NCBI RefSeq assembly: GCF_002803095.1
Contig: NZ_PGLR01000018.1
Span: 46,147 to 110,146 of the forward strand
DNA: 64,000 nucleotides
Source: Pseudomonas sp. ZH-FAD
GTDB lineage: Bacteria; Pseudomonadota; Gammaproteobacteria; Pseudomonadales; Pseudomonadaceae
Direction: 5' to 3'
Part shown: in pieces, positions 1 to 9,801 of the stretch
Layout of the letters: each line of letters begins with the position of its first letter
Position numbering within the stretch: position 1 is the first letter of the stretch
Made by a program: the position numbers and the translations under genes
Notes under the pieces: model-generated
Database searches by the model: none
What the model was told of the DNA's origin: nothing
The model's input: the letters and a program-made list of their open reading frames with translations, nothing else

Positions 1-781
1 TGGCTGATGCGATCTGGTTCTTTGGCGTGGCGAACAACGTCTTGGGCGAGACCAGGTAATGATCCACTGCCCCTGATCGCTTGCCGGTCACCGGATCGAT
101 CCAATGGATCGACTCTATGCACCCGTCCAGGAACGCCACCCGGACCGCGCGGAGCTCCGAATCCGCCGGGAAGATGTCAATGACATCGCCGCGCACACGG
201 AAAGACCCTCGCTTGAGGGCACGATCCGCGCGACCATACTGCAGCAATGCCAGTTTGCGGATGAGCTCGGTTTGCTCCAGTTCAGCCCCAAGAGACAAGG
301 GAACCTGCAGCGCGCGGTATCCGTCCGGATCACCCAATCCATAGATTGAAGACACCGAGGCGACGACGATGACATCGCGCCTCTCGATCAAGGACTTTGT
401 CGTGGAAAGCCGCAGCCGTTCAAGGTGCTCATTGATGGCGGAATCCTTTTGAATAAAGCGATCGCTGCCCGGCATGTACACTTCAGGCTGGAAATAATCG
501 TAATAGGAGACAAAGTACTCCACCGCGTTTTCAGGAAAGAAGTGCTTCATTTCCGCGTAAAGCTGCGCGGTCAGCGTCTTGTTGGGCGCCAGGATCAACG
601 TCGGCCGTTTCAGGCGGTGGATCACATTGGCCATGGTAAAGGTTTTGCCCGAGCCGGTGATGCCCTTCAGCGTCTGGTGAGTCGCCCCCTCCTCTATGCC
701 AGAGATGAGACGCGCCACTGCCTCTGGTTGGCTCCCGGCAGGGGTATAGTTCGAGTGCAGGATGAATGTACCGCTTGGCAT
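1..781 (-). CDS. uvrB: UvrB, excinuclease ABC subunit B (N-terminal part, runs off the window)
   Basis: Reading the complement from 781 gives an open frame to the window edge (about 260 codons). It begins MPSGTFILHSNYTPAGSQPE and carries the Walker A motif GITGSGKT near residue 44, followed by LAPNKTLTAQLYAEMK and the VSYYDYFQPE beta-hairpin region that inserts between DNA strands. These are signatures of UvrB, the helicase-like subunit that verifies damage and recruits UvrC in nucleotide excision repair. An AGGAGG ribosome-binding site lies just upstream of the ATG. The C-terminal helicase and UvrC-binding regions are outside the window. The neighbours are accessory, so this may be a second, island- or plasmid-borne uvrB; that cannot be settled here. 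Confidence 0.9.
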   Translation of the reverse strand, partial: MPSGTFILHSNYTPAGSQPEAVARLISGIEEGATHQTLKGITGSGKTFTMANVIHRLKRPTLILAPNKTLTAQLYAEMKHFFPENAVEYFVSYYDYFQPEVYMPGSDRFIQKDSAINEHLERLRLSTTKSLIERRDVIVVASVSSIYGLGDPDGYRALQVPLSLGAELEQTELIRKLALLQYGRADRALKRGSFRVRGDVIDIFPADSELRAVRVAFLDGCIESIHWIDPVTGKRSGAVDHYLVSPKTLFATPKNQIASA

Positions 782-983
782 GGGAAACCCTCCTGATTCA
801 CGATTTGAATTTCAGCTGTCGTGTAGGACATTTGAAACCGCAGATTCACGTAGCCGGCGACCGCGCCTTTGAAACCCGCTTGAAGTGTTGATCGAACGCT
901 CCCCAAAAAAGCCAATTGCTACGCTACAGGCATTGTTTATCAGGCTTTCCCCTCCGATCAGCGCAGAAGGCAGGGGCATACCT

Positions 984-1408
984 GTGTGGACCTTCGCTAT
1001 TGGATTCACCAGGCCCACCGCACGGTCCTTATTTACATGGTTGGGCGCGCCCGGCACTAAACGCCTGATCGATGTCCGCCTGAACACCGCTTCGCAATTA
1101 GCCGGCTTTGCCAAATGCGAAGACCTTTGGTCTTTCACCCGGGTACTCTGCGGGATTGAATACGCCCCACTCCCGCTAATGGCACCGACAAGAGAAATGT
1201 TCGAGGCATACAAAATCAAAGGTAGTGGCTGGGCGCTTTATGCCGAGCGCTTTCTGGCGTTGATGACATCCAGGAAAAACAGAAGCGCTCGATAAGAAGC
1301 TGCTGAGTGACGCCGGCCTATTGGGCAACGAGCCCCATCACTGTCACCGCAGGCTTGTTGCCGAATACCTCGCAAAAAAAGGCCGACGTCGAGATTGTCC
1401 ACTTGTAG
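984..1408 (+). pseudogene. DUF488 family protein, frameshifted
   Basis: From a GTG at 984 the translation reads VWTFAIGFTRPTARSLF..., then KRLIDVRLN, SQLAGFAK and a CGIEY motif, all characteristic of the DUF488 family (function unknown). The frame stops at about 1295. The missing C-terminus continues in another frame from about 1285 (ALDKKLLSDAG, then CHRRLVAEYLAKK) and shifts again at the seven-A run near 1374-1380 to end ADVEIVHL and a stop at 1406-1408. Two frameshifts and a shortened stretch before CHRR indicate a decayed gene. An upstream ATG at 885 is open but adds residues without family similarity. Confidence 0.75.
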
Positions 1409-1430
1409 AGAACAACAGCCTGTCTGATCG

Positions 1431-2738
1431 TCAATCCGTCGAGGCTTGCTTGCCAGGGACCTGCCCCGCCTGTTCACTGGGCCGCATGATCAGGCGTGAG
1501 CCTCGATAACCGACACTATGGTTCCATACCCAACTCAGCGCAACGCTCAGGCGATTGCGCACGCCAATCAGGAAGTAGATGTGTGCCAGCTTCCAGATCC
1601 ACCAGGCGATCGCCCCGCGCAACTTGATACGCCCCATATCGATGACCGCCAGGCCGCGACCGATGGTGGCGAGGTTGCCCTGGTGCTTGTACTTGAAAGG
1701 CTCATCAACGCTTTTGCCCTTCAGCCGCTGCTTTACCAGATTGGCCACGTACTTGCCTTGCTGCTTGGCCGCAGGTGCGATACCCGGCACATACTTCCCA
1801 TCCCGCATCGCCGACGCCGCGGTGTCCCCGATCACGAAAATCTCGTGACGACCCGGCACGGTAAGGTCCGGCCCGACCAGCACACGCCCCGCACGATCAG
1901 ACTCGGCATTCAACCAACGGGCGGCAGGTGAAGCCTGTATCCCGGCTGCCCAGACAATGGTTTTAGCCGCAAGCTGTTTGCCTGCAACTATTACGCCCTC
2001 CATGGAGCAGTCAGTTACAGGAGACCCCAGCGCCACTTCCACCCCGAGTTTCTCGAGCGCTCGTCGGGTGTAGTCCGAAAGCTTCTCAGGAAACACAGGA
2101 AGCAAGCGAGTGCCGGCCTCGATCAGTACAACCCGTGTGGCGCGGGGATCGATGGAGCGAAAATCATGCGCCAACGTATCCTTCGCCAGTTCAGCGATGG
2201 TGCCTGCCAACTCGACACCCGTCGGACCGCCGCCAATGATCACGAATGTCTGCAGCGCGGCACGTTCGGCCGGATTGATTGAGCGCTCGGCCTGCTCGAA
2301 CGCGCAAAGAATCCTCCCGCGAATGGTGGTGGCGTCCTCCAGGGTCTTCAGGCCAGGGGCATGAGGCTCCCAATCGTCGTGACCGAAGTAGGCGTGCGTC
2401 GCCCCCGTCGCAAGAACCAGCGTGTCGTAACCGATGGTTGAGCCGTTATCGAGAATGACTTGCCGCGCGGCGACATCGACACCCTGCACTTCCGCCATGA
2501 GCGTCTGCACATTCTGACGGTCGCGGAACAAGTAGCGAATCGGCCAAGCGATTTCAGTGGTTGAGAGCGATGCGCCGGCAACCTGGTAAAGCAAGGGCTG
2601 GAATAGGTGATAGTTGCGCCGATCAATGATTGTTATATCGACGTCGGCGCCGGATAATCCATTGACAACGTCCAACCCACCGAAGCCTGCACCAACGACG
2701 ACAACATGATGCCGTTTGTCAGAGGTCTTTTTCATCAT
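1431..2738 (-). CDS. ndh: Type II NADH dehydrogenase / NAD(P)/FAD-dependent oxidoreductase
   Basis: 435 residues. The N-terminus has a Rossmann FAD-binding motif (VVVVGAGFGGLDV), followed by NYHLFQPLLYQVAG, typical of NDH-2 enzymes. A second dinucleotide-binding motif (VIIGGGPTGVELAGTIAEL) lies near residue 165 and the FAD-contact IGDTAA near residue 305. NDH-2 is a single-subunit, non-proton-pumping, membrane-associated enzyme passing electrons from NADH to quinone. A GGGAGG ribosome-binding site precedes the ATG. It is the last gene of the minus-strand formaldehyde module, 16 bp after the formylglutathione hydrolase gene, where it could reoxidise NADH made by the formaldehyde dehydrogenase (inference). 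Length is normal for the family. Confidence 0.85.
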   Translation of the reverse strand: MMKKTSDKRHHVVVVGAGFGGLDVVNGLSGADVDITIIDRRNYHLFQPLLYQVAGASLSTTEIAWPIRYLFRDRQNVQTLMAEVQGVDVAARQVILDNGSTIGYDTLVLATGATHAYFGHDDWEPHAPGLKTLEDATTIRGRILCAFEQAERSINPAERAALQTFVIIGGGPTGVELAGTIAELAKDTLAHDFRSIDPRATRVVLIEAGTRLLPVFPEKLSDYTRRALEKLGVEVALGSPVTDCSMEGVIVAGKQLAAKTIVWAAGIQASPAARWLNAESDRAGRVLVGPDLTVPGRHEIFVIGDTAASAMRDGKYVPGIAPAAKQQGKYVANLVKQRLKGKSVDEPFKYKHQGNLATIGRGLAVIDMGRIKLRGAIAWWIWKLAHIYFLIGVRNRLSVALSWVWNHSVGYRGSRLIMRPSEQAGQVPGKQASTD

Positions 2739-2754
2739 CAGGGCCTCCCAATCT

Positions 2755-3588
2755 TCAGCGATTCAACGCAGCCGCATGGTGGGCCATGTGTTCGCTCAAG
2801 TAGGTCGAAATAAAGTAGTAGCTATGATCATGGCCAGTCCGTAAATTGAGAGTCAGCGGGTGACCAGCCTGTTCACACGCGGCACGCAGCAGTTCCGGTC
2901 GAAGCTGGTGCTCGAGAAACTCATCGTTCAGTCCTTGATCGACAAGCAGCGGTAAGCGTTCTTGCGCTGCGCGGATCAGTTCGACCGCGTCATATTGCTT
3001 CCAGGCGTCTTGGTTCTTTTCGCCCAGGTAAGCCGCCAGGGCCTTCTGCCCCCATGGGACTTGCGTGGGCGCCACGATCGGCGAGAACGCCGAGACACTC
3101 ACATAACGACCGGGGTTGCTAAGCGCTATGACCAGGGCGCCGTGACCGCCCATGGAGTGTCCGCTGATGCTGCGCCTTGACGACGCGGGGAAGTTCGCTT
3201 CGATCAGAGCTGGCAGTTCGTCGACCACATAGGAATACATCTGATAGTGATCGCTCCAGGGCAGTTCTGTGGCGTCCACATAGAAACCCGCCCCTTGACC
3301 GAGGTCATAGGCAGCATCGTCGGCGATGCTCTCCCCTCGCGGGCTGGTATCCGGTGCGACGACAATGATCCCGTGCTCCGCGGCATACCGCTGCACCGCC
3401 GCCTTGGTGATGAAGTTCTGCTCGGTGCAGGTCAGGCCGGAGAGCCAGTATAGAACCGGGAGCTTTTCATACTCAGCCTGAGGAGGAAGATAGATTCCAA
3501 ACCTCATCATGCAGCCAAGCACTGCTGAGTCATGCTGATAAACGTCCTGCCAACCCTCGAAGCTGGCGTGATGTTCAATGCGTTCCAT
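2755..3588 (-). CDS. fghA: S-formylglutathione hydrolase
   Basis: 277 residues, full length for the FghA/FrmB esterase-D family. The serine nucleophile sits in GHSMGGHGAL near residue 150; LTCTEQNFITKA near residue 55 and GHDHSYYFI near the C-terminus, with the catalytic histidine, are family landmarks. It hydrolyses S-formylglutathione to formate and glutathione in the cytoplasm, the step after the FrmA dehydrogenase. The start is preceded by a GGAG ribosome-binding site. It lies downstream of frmR-frmA-VOC on the same strand, separated from the VOC gene by an unexplained 0.5-kb gap. Confidence 0.93.
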   Translation of the reverse strand: MERIEHHASFEGWQDVYQHDSAVLGCMMRFGIYLPPQAEYEKLPVLYWLSGLTCTEQNFITKAAVQRYAAEHGIIVVAPDTSPRGESIADDAAYDLGQGAGFYVDATELPWSDHYQMYSYVVDELPALIEANFPASSRRSISGHSMGGHGALVIALSNPGRYVSVSAFSPIVAPTQVPWGQKALAAYLGEKNQDAWKQYDAVELIRAAQERLPLLVDQGLNDEFLEHQLRPELLRAACEQAGHPLTLNLRTGHDHSYYFISTYLSEHMAHHAAALNR

Positions 3589-4102
3589 GGATATTCTCCG
3601 TATCTCAACGAGGTGGTGCCCAGGCTCTTATCAAGACGACTTGTCGTCCCGTTCAGGGTACGTACAAGAACGCTTCACCTGACGCACCATCCAGCAGGTT
3701 TCCAGCGTCGCCGCCGGTATGAGGATCGCTGCTACAAACCCAGGCGCCACCACACCACCAAGGCCAGATGCCGTCTTCGATGTACAAGCAATAAAATGTG
3801 CAACCCTGTGGGCCACTACCGCGACGCCCCCGAAGAGTCGACGCCGTCTGCTGGCCCGCTTTGAATTCGGTGTTTCTTGCATCACGCACCGAACTTTCAG
3901 TCCGAGCGTGCTCATTGATCGCCTTCGGCCATGAAGGCGAGGCAACAGGTCTTTCGGAGACCGAATCATCTGACAGGGGCTCCGAGCGCCGCAAACCGGT
4001 TGGCATGAGTGGGAATGCCATACACGGTCGCGGCCGAGGCGGAGGGTGGGATCGTTTAGGCGGGAACCTATCCTTTCACGACGACCTCACTTCTCCTTGG
4101 TT
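3589..4102. other. 514-bp gap with no convincing gene
   Basis: This lies inside the formaldehyde operon, between the VOC gene and fghA. Open frames exist on both strands (for example 3631-3969 and 3653-4021, minus) but none shows a recognisable domain or convincing start. A hydrophobic stretch near 3690-3760 on the minus strand could be the remains of a small membrane protein. Treated as non-coding or decayed. Confidence 0.4.
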
Positions 4103-4501
4103 TCAGACAAAGGTGTAGGCGCAGACCTTGTTACCGGCCGGATCACGCAGGTAGGCCGCGTAAGCACCTGGCAGGTGGCCACGAGGGCCGGGCTGACCTT
4201 CGTCGGTGCCGCCAGCGGCGAGGCCGGCGGAGTGGAACGCATCCACCTCAGCAGGGGTGGCGGCAGCGAAACCTACCGTCACACCGTTGCTGGTGGGTGC
4301 TGCGCCATTGCCTGGGCGGGCGATGATGAAAGCCGGCTTGTCACGACCGTACAGCACCCAATCGTTACCGAATGGACCCAGGTTCTTGATGCCGAGGGCA
4401 CCCAGAGCGGCATCATAGAACGCGACCGACTTCTTGATGTCGGCGGCGCCGAAGAAGACATGGGAGAAGATGTCGTTACCGGAAATTACTGGAATAGCCA
4501 T
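4103..4501 (-). CDS. VOC (glyoxalase/bleomycin resistance) family protein
   Basis: 132 residues with the pattern of a single-module vicinal-oxygen-chelate protein: IFSHVFFGAADIKKSVAFYD at the N-terminus, a central HSAGLAAGGTDEGQPG, and YAAYLRDPAGNKVCAYT at the end. VOC proteins bind metals and act on small electrophiles or adducts; the exact reaction is unknown. A GGAAA ribosome-binding site precedes the ATG. It lies 52 bp after frmA, so a role with glutathione adducts of formaldehyde or related aldehydes is plausible but inferred from position only. Confidence 0.8.
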   Translation of the reverse strand: MAIPVISGNDIFSHVFFGAADIKKSVAFYDAALGALGIKNLGPFGNDWVLYGRDKPAFIIARPGNGAAPTSNGVTVGFAAATPAEVDAFHSAGLAAGGTDEGQPGPRGHLPGAYAAYLRDPAGNKVCAYTFV

Positions 4502-4553
4502 TGAAGTGTTTCCTTGATGATTGATGTTGAAAGATCGGGTAGTGATCCGTGAA

Positions 4554-5681
<1,128 letters not shown>

Positions 5682-5718
5682 TTAGTCGATTCCCCTCACC
5701 AAGTCCGCTTGGACTCGA

Positions 5719-5994
5719 TTACCGGAGATACGACCGAACGATGGAGATGGTTTCGTTAATGAAGTGTTGTTGCGAGTCGCTCCTCGACCCTGTGCCAGGA
5801 AACTCCTCCCGAAGATGGCTTTCCAAAACGGCCGCCATCAGGCCGTTAATGGAACCGCGCACTGCTGCCAACTGCCGCAGTACCGCGACACATGCCGGAT
5901 CCAATTCCAGATCCTGCTTCAGGGCAGTGAACTGCCCGCTAATACCTTTAGCGCGGCGAAGAGTCTTCTCCTTCTCTTCAGGGCACTGAGGCAT
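5719..5994 (-). CDS. frmR: FrmR/RcnR-family formaldehyde-responsive repressor
   Basis: 91 residues. The all-helical CsoR/RcnR fold is suggested by the AKGISGQFTALKQDLE segment and the cysteine in LDPACVAVLRQLAAVRGSINGL, the position of the formaldehyde-reactive Cys in FrmR. A proline follows the start methionine (MPQCPEEKEK), as in E. coli FrmR, where Pro2 and Cys35 are crosslinked by formaldehyde. This supports FrmR over the nickel/cobalt sensor RcnR. It is the first gene of the frmR-frmA-VOC-fghA-ndh run and lies just downstream of a palindromic G/C-centred operator. Confidence 0.9.
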   Translation of the reverse strand: MPQCPEEKEKTLRRAKGISGQFTALKQDLELDPACVAVLRQLAAVRGSINGLMAAVLESHLREEFPGTGSRSDSQQHFINETISIVRSYLR

Positions 5995-6024
5995 TGCAGC
6001 CCGCCCTTCGCCGTCGAGATGAAA

Positions 6025-6046
6025 ATACTATACCCCCCTATAGTAT
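6025..6046. promoter_or_regulatory. FrmR operator
   Basis: A perfect inverted repeat with arms ATACTATA and TATAGTAT flanks six cytosines, about 30 bp upstream of the frmR start. AT-rich arms around a C/G tract are the known operator form of the CsoR/RcnR/FrmR family. Confidence 0.85.
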
Positions 6047-6413
6047 TTGTTGGGAAGTTAAATTTTTCCCGACTAGGCTTCCGCCCTTCTGCACAGTGCT
6101 TACAGATACCCTTCGCTGCCACACAGCAACAATGTGCGCACCTCGTCAGCAGCGGCCTGCGTGCGCGTGAATCAATGATGAAGATTGCCTGGCAGCGCCT
6201 GCCCCCTCCTCGCTCAAGGTGAATGAGCCGTATGTCAGGAAATTGAGCTTCGCCTGCAGCGTCTCCATTGCCAGACGTAGCGGTCTAGACATTTGTCTAC
6301 GCTTTAGCGCTCATCAGTAGTGTAGGCGACACGTCGGGGGGGATTACAAATCGGTTACGGACTGACCGAATGCACGAAAAATCGCAGCGCGAGTCCTAGA
6401 CGAAACCATCGAA

Positions 6414-6655
6414 GTGCTCGGCCAGGAGCGGCGTCGCCGTTGGAGCGTCGAGGAGAAACTGGCCATGGTGCGCGAGAGCCTGGAGCCCGGGCAAAGCGTC
6501 TCGGTGGTGGCCCGGCGTAACGGCATCAATCCCAACCCACTGTTCCATTGGCGCAAGCTCTACCAGGACGGCAGCCTGTCGGCGGTCAGTGCCGGTGAAG
6601 CGGTGGTGCCCGCTTCCGAGTTGGCCGATGCCCTCAAGCAGATCCGCGAACTGCA
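6414..6655 (+). pseudogene. IS3-family transposase OrfA, 3'-truncated
   Basis: The frame reads [38 protein letters not shown] and ends at IRELQQ, the helix-turn-helix and start of the leucine zipper of IS3-group OrfA proteins. It is cut at about 6655 where an IS110/IS1111-like sequence begins; the rest of orfA and all of orfB are absent. The upstream TGTAGGCGACACGTCGGGG near 6320 may be part of the left terminal repeat. This is a non-functional remnant. Confidence 0.75.
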
Positions 6656-6742
6656 ACAATGGGATGGACTCCTCCTCACCTTGGCATCTTGAGAGCCAGA
6701 CTGAAGGTGCGAGCCACAGTCAACGGAGAGAGGAGTCCACTC

Positions 6743-7774
6743 ATGAAGCTTATGCGCGTTGGGGTCGTCCTGGCCAAGAACGTGTTCGAGGTTCACGGTG
6801 TCGACTGCCAGGAGCGGCCGGTCTGGCGGCAGCGTTTGCCTCGCTAGCGCTGGCTGCAAACGGTGCTGGAGAAGATCGAGCCAGGGTGCGAGATCGGCAT
6901 GAAAAGTTGCGGTGGCGCGCACCATTGGGCACGGCAACTGGAGGCACGTGGTTTCCGAGTGAGGCTGATCGCGCCGCAGTTCGTCAAACCGTACGTGAAG
7001 AGCAACAAGAACGATGCCAACGATGCCGAGGCAATCTGCGAGGCCATGAGCCGGCCCAGCATGCGCTTCGTCGCCATCAAAACTGTCGAGCAGCAGGACA
7101 TCCAGGCGACGCATCGCATCCGGGCCGGCTTGATTGAACAGCGGACAGCCAAAGCCAATCAGATTCGTGGGCTGGTCGCCGAGTACGGGCTCATCGCGCC
7201 AAAGGAATTGCTCATGCTCCGTCGAGCGATACCGTGCTGGCTGGAACAGGCGGATAACGGGTTGACGGTGCGTTTGCGGCGTTTGCTGGCGGGCTTGTGG
7301 GGCGATTTCCGCACGCTGGATCAGCGTGTCAGCGAACTCGACGACGAGATATCGCTGATCGCAACCAATGAGCCCGCCGCCGTTCGTTTGCAGCAGCTGC
7401 GCGGTGTCGGCCCGATGATCGCCACCGCGCTGGTGGTCGCTCTCGGCGATGCCCGCCAGTTTGCCAATGGTCGACAATTTGCTGCCTCGTTGGGGCTGAC
7501 GCCACGGCAACACAGTTCTGGCGGCAAGGATCGATTATTGGGTATCAGCAAACGTGGTGACGCCTACTTGCGCACTCTGCTGGTTCACGGCGCACGTGCT
7601 GCCCTACGCACGGCCAGTTCCATAGAGGATCCACTCAGTCGTTGGGCCATTCGCTTGGCTGAGCGATCACATCCCAACGTGGCCGCCATCGCCTTGGCCA
7701 ACAAAATGGCGAGCATGGCGTGGGCAATGTTACGCAATGGCACCCACTATCAAGCGGAGCGAGCTGCTGCCTAA
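6743..7774 (+). pseudogene. IS110/IS1111-family transposase, inactivated
   Basis: The frame from 6743 begins MKLMRVGVVLAKNVFEVHG and is broken by a TAG at 6845-6847, then continues in the same frame to 7774 (IGMKSCGGAHHWARQL, VKSNKNDANDAEA, LRGVGPMIATAL, FAASLGLTPRQHSSGGKDRL). This is the RuvC-like DEDD domain plus the C-terminal Tnp20 domain of the IS1111 subgroup. Besides the stop, the usual first acidic residue (GIDVAKN) is valine (GVVLAKN), and the usual glutamate in IGMEACGG is lysine. The element is therefore dead by at least three lesions. It sits inside the IS3 orfA fragment and abuts the 0.9-kb repeat. Confidence 0.85.
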
Positions 7775-7979
7775 TCTATTCATCCGCGTCCCCTGGGAGA
7801 GAAGCACTTCTAAATCACGATTGCGAAGCAACCCGAACGATGGCAAACCGGTCGAACCGGCGTTGGTAGAATCCTCAAGCATCCAGGTGCGAAAAGCACG
7901 GTGCAACGATTGGGAACCGACGCGCGAATAGCCCATCACGGCCCCGCATCGAAACGATGCCGTAGTCAGAGGCCGAATA

Positions 7980-8240
7980 TGCGCGGTGTCGCTGTACCCA
8001 GTATCAGCCCATGACGTGGTGGCCGGCCACGCGCTGTTGCGGGCCAGTGGGGGTGTGCTGTTGGACGAGCATGGGCAACCAATCAGTTACCGAACCGAAG
8101 ACGCTATGGCCATGGTGTCGAAGCGCTGCTTTGGCGGGGCGGAGCAGGCCTGCCGGGACCTTAGCGTCCGCAATTGGGAGCGTGTATTAGATGCACCCGT
8201 TGAACATCTGGAAGAAGGGAGCAATCTACGCCTCCTATAA
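7980..8240 (+). pseudogene. C-terminal fragment of inositol-monophosphatase-like gene
   Basis: In frame from about 7980 the translation reads CAVSLYPVSAHDVVAGHALL, then ASGGVLLDEHGQPISYRTED and ends EEGSNLRLL. It aligns with residues about 541-625 of the fusion protein at 60947-62824 with few substitutions, including the motif-B aspartate in AHDVVAG. The DNA-binding, coiled-coil and first two-thirds of the phosphatase domain are missing because the upstream part was replaced by IS110-related sequence. It is a remnant of a second copy. Confidence 0.8.
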
Positions 8241-8760
8241 ACAACAAACCCCCTGGTGCGCAGTTCGGGATGAATCCCGTCCGAGGCGTGGGGGTTATGG
8301 TCTTGGACTTAGGGTATTGGACGGTAGCTGCACCGTCAATTCGCGCGCATGTCACATGCGCATACGTCGCGGGAAACGAGGGCGGGCATGCTAACGGCAA
8401 TGCGCTCATCCTCCTGTGTTGGAAATTATGGACTTTTGCATAATTACGCATAATTCATGCAAGTCGAAATAATCAGCCAATATCTTGTTGCTTCACGATA
8501 TTTTATTTCGCGATCCTTGATTGTGGTGACATTAATTCCCGTGGAGGGAGCAGCACCAAGAAGGGGGTAGACACCACTCAGGCGAGGCGTGGGACCAGCA
8601 TGGGCCCGTTTTTGCCTTCGCGTGGCGCGACGCAGGGTCTAAGCACATGCCCGCTCTGCCCCTCCGCCAACCGATGTTTATTCGAACCTCAACCCTATGC
8701 ACTTAAACTCCAGGTCGCTCATGAAAAGCCGTCGTCACCCCCGAGACTTTTTGGCCAGCT

Positions 8761-8889
8761 CTATTGGTGCTCAATCACCTGCTGTTGCTCGGGTGGCTCC
8801 GGCCTCTGGGGTCTGATTCCACCTCCCCCTCCACCGCCGCTGCTGCTACTCGAATCATCTGTGCGGCCTGACGCAGTAAACCGCGGCAT
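8761..8889 (-). CDS. Possible 42-residue Ser/Gly-rich ORF (copy 1)
   Basis: The minus-strand frame begins MPRFTASGRTDDSSSS, has a seven-glycine run and ends EQQQVIEHQ. The same length and frame are kept in the second repeat copy (63344-63472) with about 35 of 42 residues identical and many of the base changes synonymous. No ribosome-binding site is visible, and the right edge of the repeat falls at its start codon, so it may be the tail of a once longer gene. No function is recognised. Confidence 0.25.
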   Translation of the reverse strand: MPRFTASGRTDDSSSSSGGGGGGGIRPQRPEPPEQQQVIEHQ

Positions 8890-8952
8890 GCGAAAGGTAA
8901 CGGAAATACCTAGTGATGGAACGTTGTACTGGCCGGACTGCAAAATCCTCTG

Positions 8953-9801
8953 GTGCAGGTGAGCCGGCGGAACCGGATACATCCCCATTCCTGTTATTTC
9001 GTCTATGCACCATGCCTCGAGGGCTGCTCGCGATGCCCTTCGAATGGCGGGAGGTACAGAAAGGCGGCTCCCAAGGCTGCAGACATCACAGGATTCACGC
9101 AGCTCTACAGTTCCTTCCGGTCTTCGCTTTCTGATATCGAGCGAGCAATCGCGCTGACCAAAAAATTCGATCCGCTTCAGTCCAAACGTTGTTTCCGCTT
9201 AGCCCTGTCCGATCTGGGGGAAGTGTTCTTTCTTCCTCACATTCTCAAAGCTCTGCAAACACTGGCACCTCAGGTCGAACTGGAGGTCATCCAGGTCGAT
9301 ATCAACCGAATGGACGAATGGCTCCGGACTGGGAAAATAGATGCAGCGGTGTGCAATCGAAGCTACCTGCCGATTCAGGCGAAGTGCGAGCTTATGTTCA
9401 TTGAGCGCTACGTCTGCATGATTCGCAAAGGCCATCCGCGTGTCGGCGATACGCTGACTATGGAGCAGTTCGTCAGTGAGCGACACGTGGTCGTATCGGC
9501 TGGCACAGGCCACCATTTCGTTGAGGATCGGCTGCGAGAGGCAGGAGTCGAGCGAACCGTGAGCCTGCGGGTGCCACATTTTAGCGTCTTGCCCGAGATC
9601 ATTTCCTCCAGCGATCTGCTCGTGACCCTGCCGATGCGGGTGGCGAATATGTATGCGGAGAAGAACGACCTAAGGACTCTGGCCCTCCCCTTCACTGTCC
9701 CCGAATTCGAAGTCAGTCTTCACTGGCATGAACACACTGGGGACAATTCGGCCCAGCTCTGGTTCTGCGAGTTTCTAAGAGAAACGATTTCACGACTGTA
9801 G
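8953..9801 (+). pseudogene. LysR-type regulator lacking its DNA-binding domain
   Basis: From about 9115 the frame encodes a LysR effector-binding domain: FRLALSDLGEVFFLPHILKA, LAPQVELEVIQVD, a central YVCMIRKGHP and a C-terminal LHWHEHTGDNSAQLWFCEFL, resembling the NahR/PcpR-type branch. The expected N-terminal winged helix-turn-helix (about 60 residues) and linker are absent; upstream residues from 8953 show no similarity and cross the edge of the 0.9-kb repeat. Without a DNA-binding domain it cannot act as a normal regulator. It is probably the remnant of an activator from a former neighbouring catabolic operon. Confidence 0.75.

Larger units (their letters stand above)
7978..8894. repeat. 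0.9-kb imperfect direct repeat, copy 1
   Basis: This segment matches 62565-63477 in the same orientation over nearly its full length with scattered substitutions and few indels. Both copies hold the end of an inositol-monophosphatase-like coding region, about 650 bp of apparently non-coding DNA including the tandem GCATAATTAC/GCATAATTCA site (copy 1 near 8437-8456), and a minus-strand Ser/Gly-rich 42-codon frame. Similarity ends sharply at GGCATGCGAA on the right and at TATGCGCGGTG on the left, next to IS110 debris. Confidence 0.85.

Noticed and set aside
812..1219. Minus-strand 135-codon frame
   Set aside because: It is the antisense of the DUF488 pseudogene, whose family motifs on the plus strand are clear.
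8240..8760. Possible integron attC-like or CRISPR-like array in the repeat
   Set aside because: Only one tandem pair of ten-base repeats is present per copy; there is no regular spacer-repeat pattern and no cas gene.
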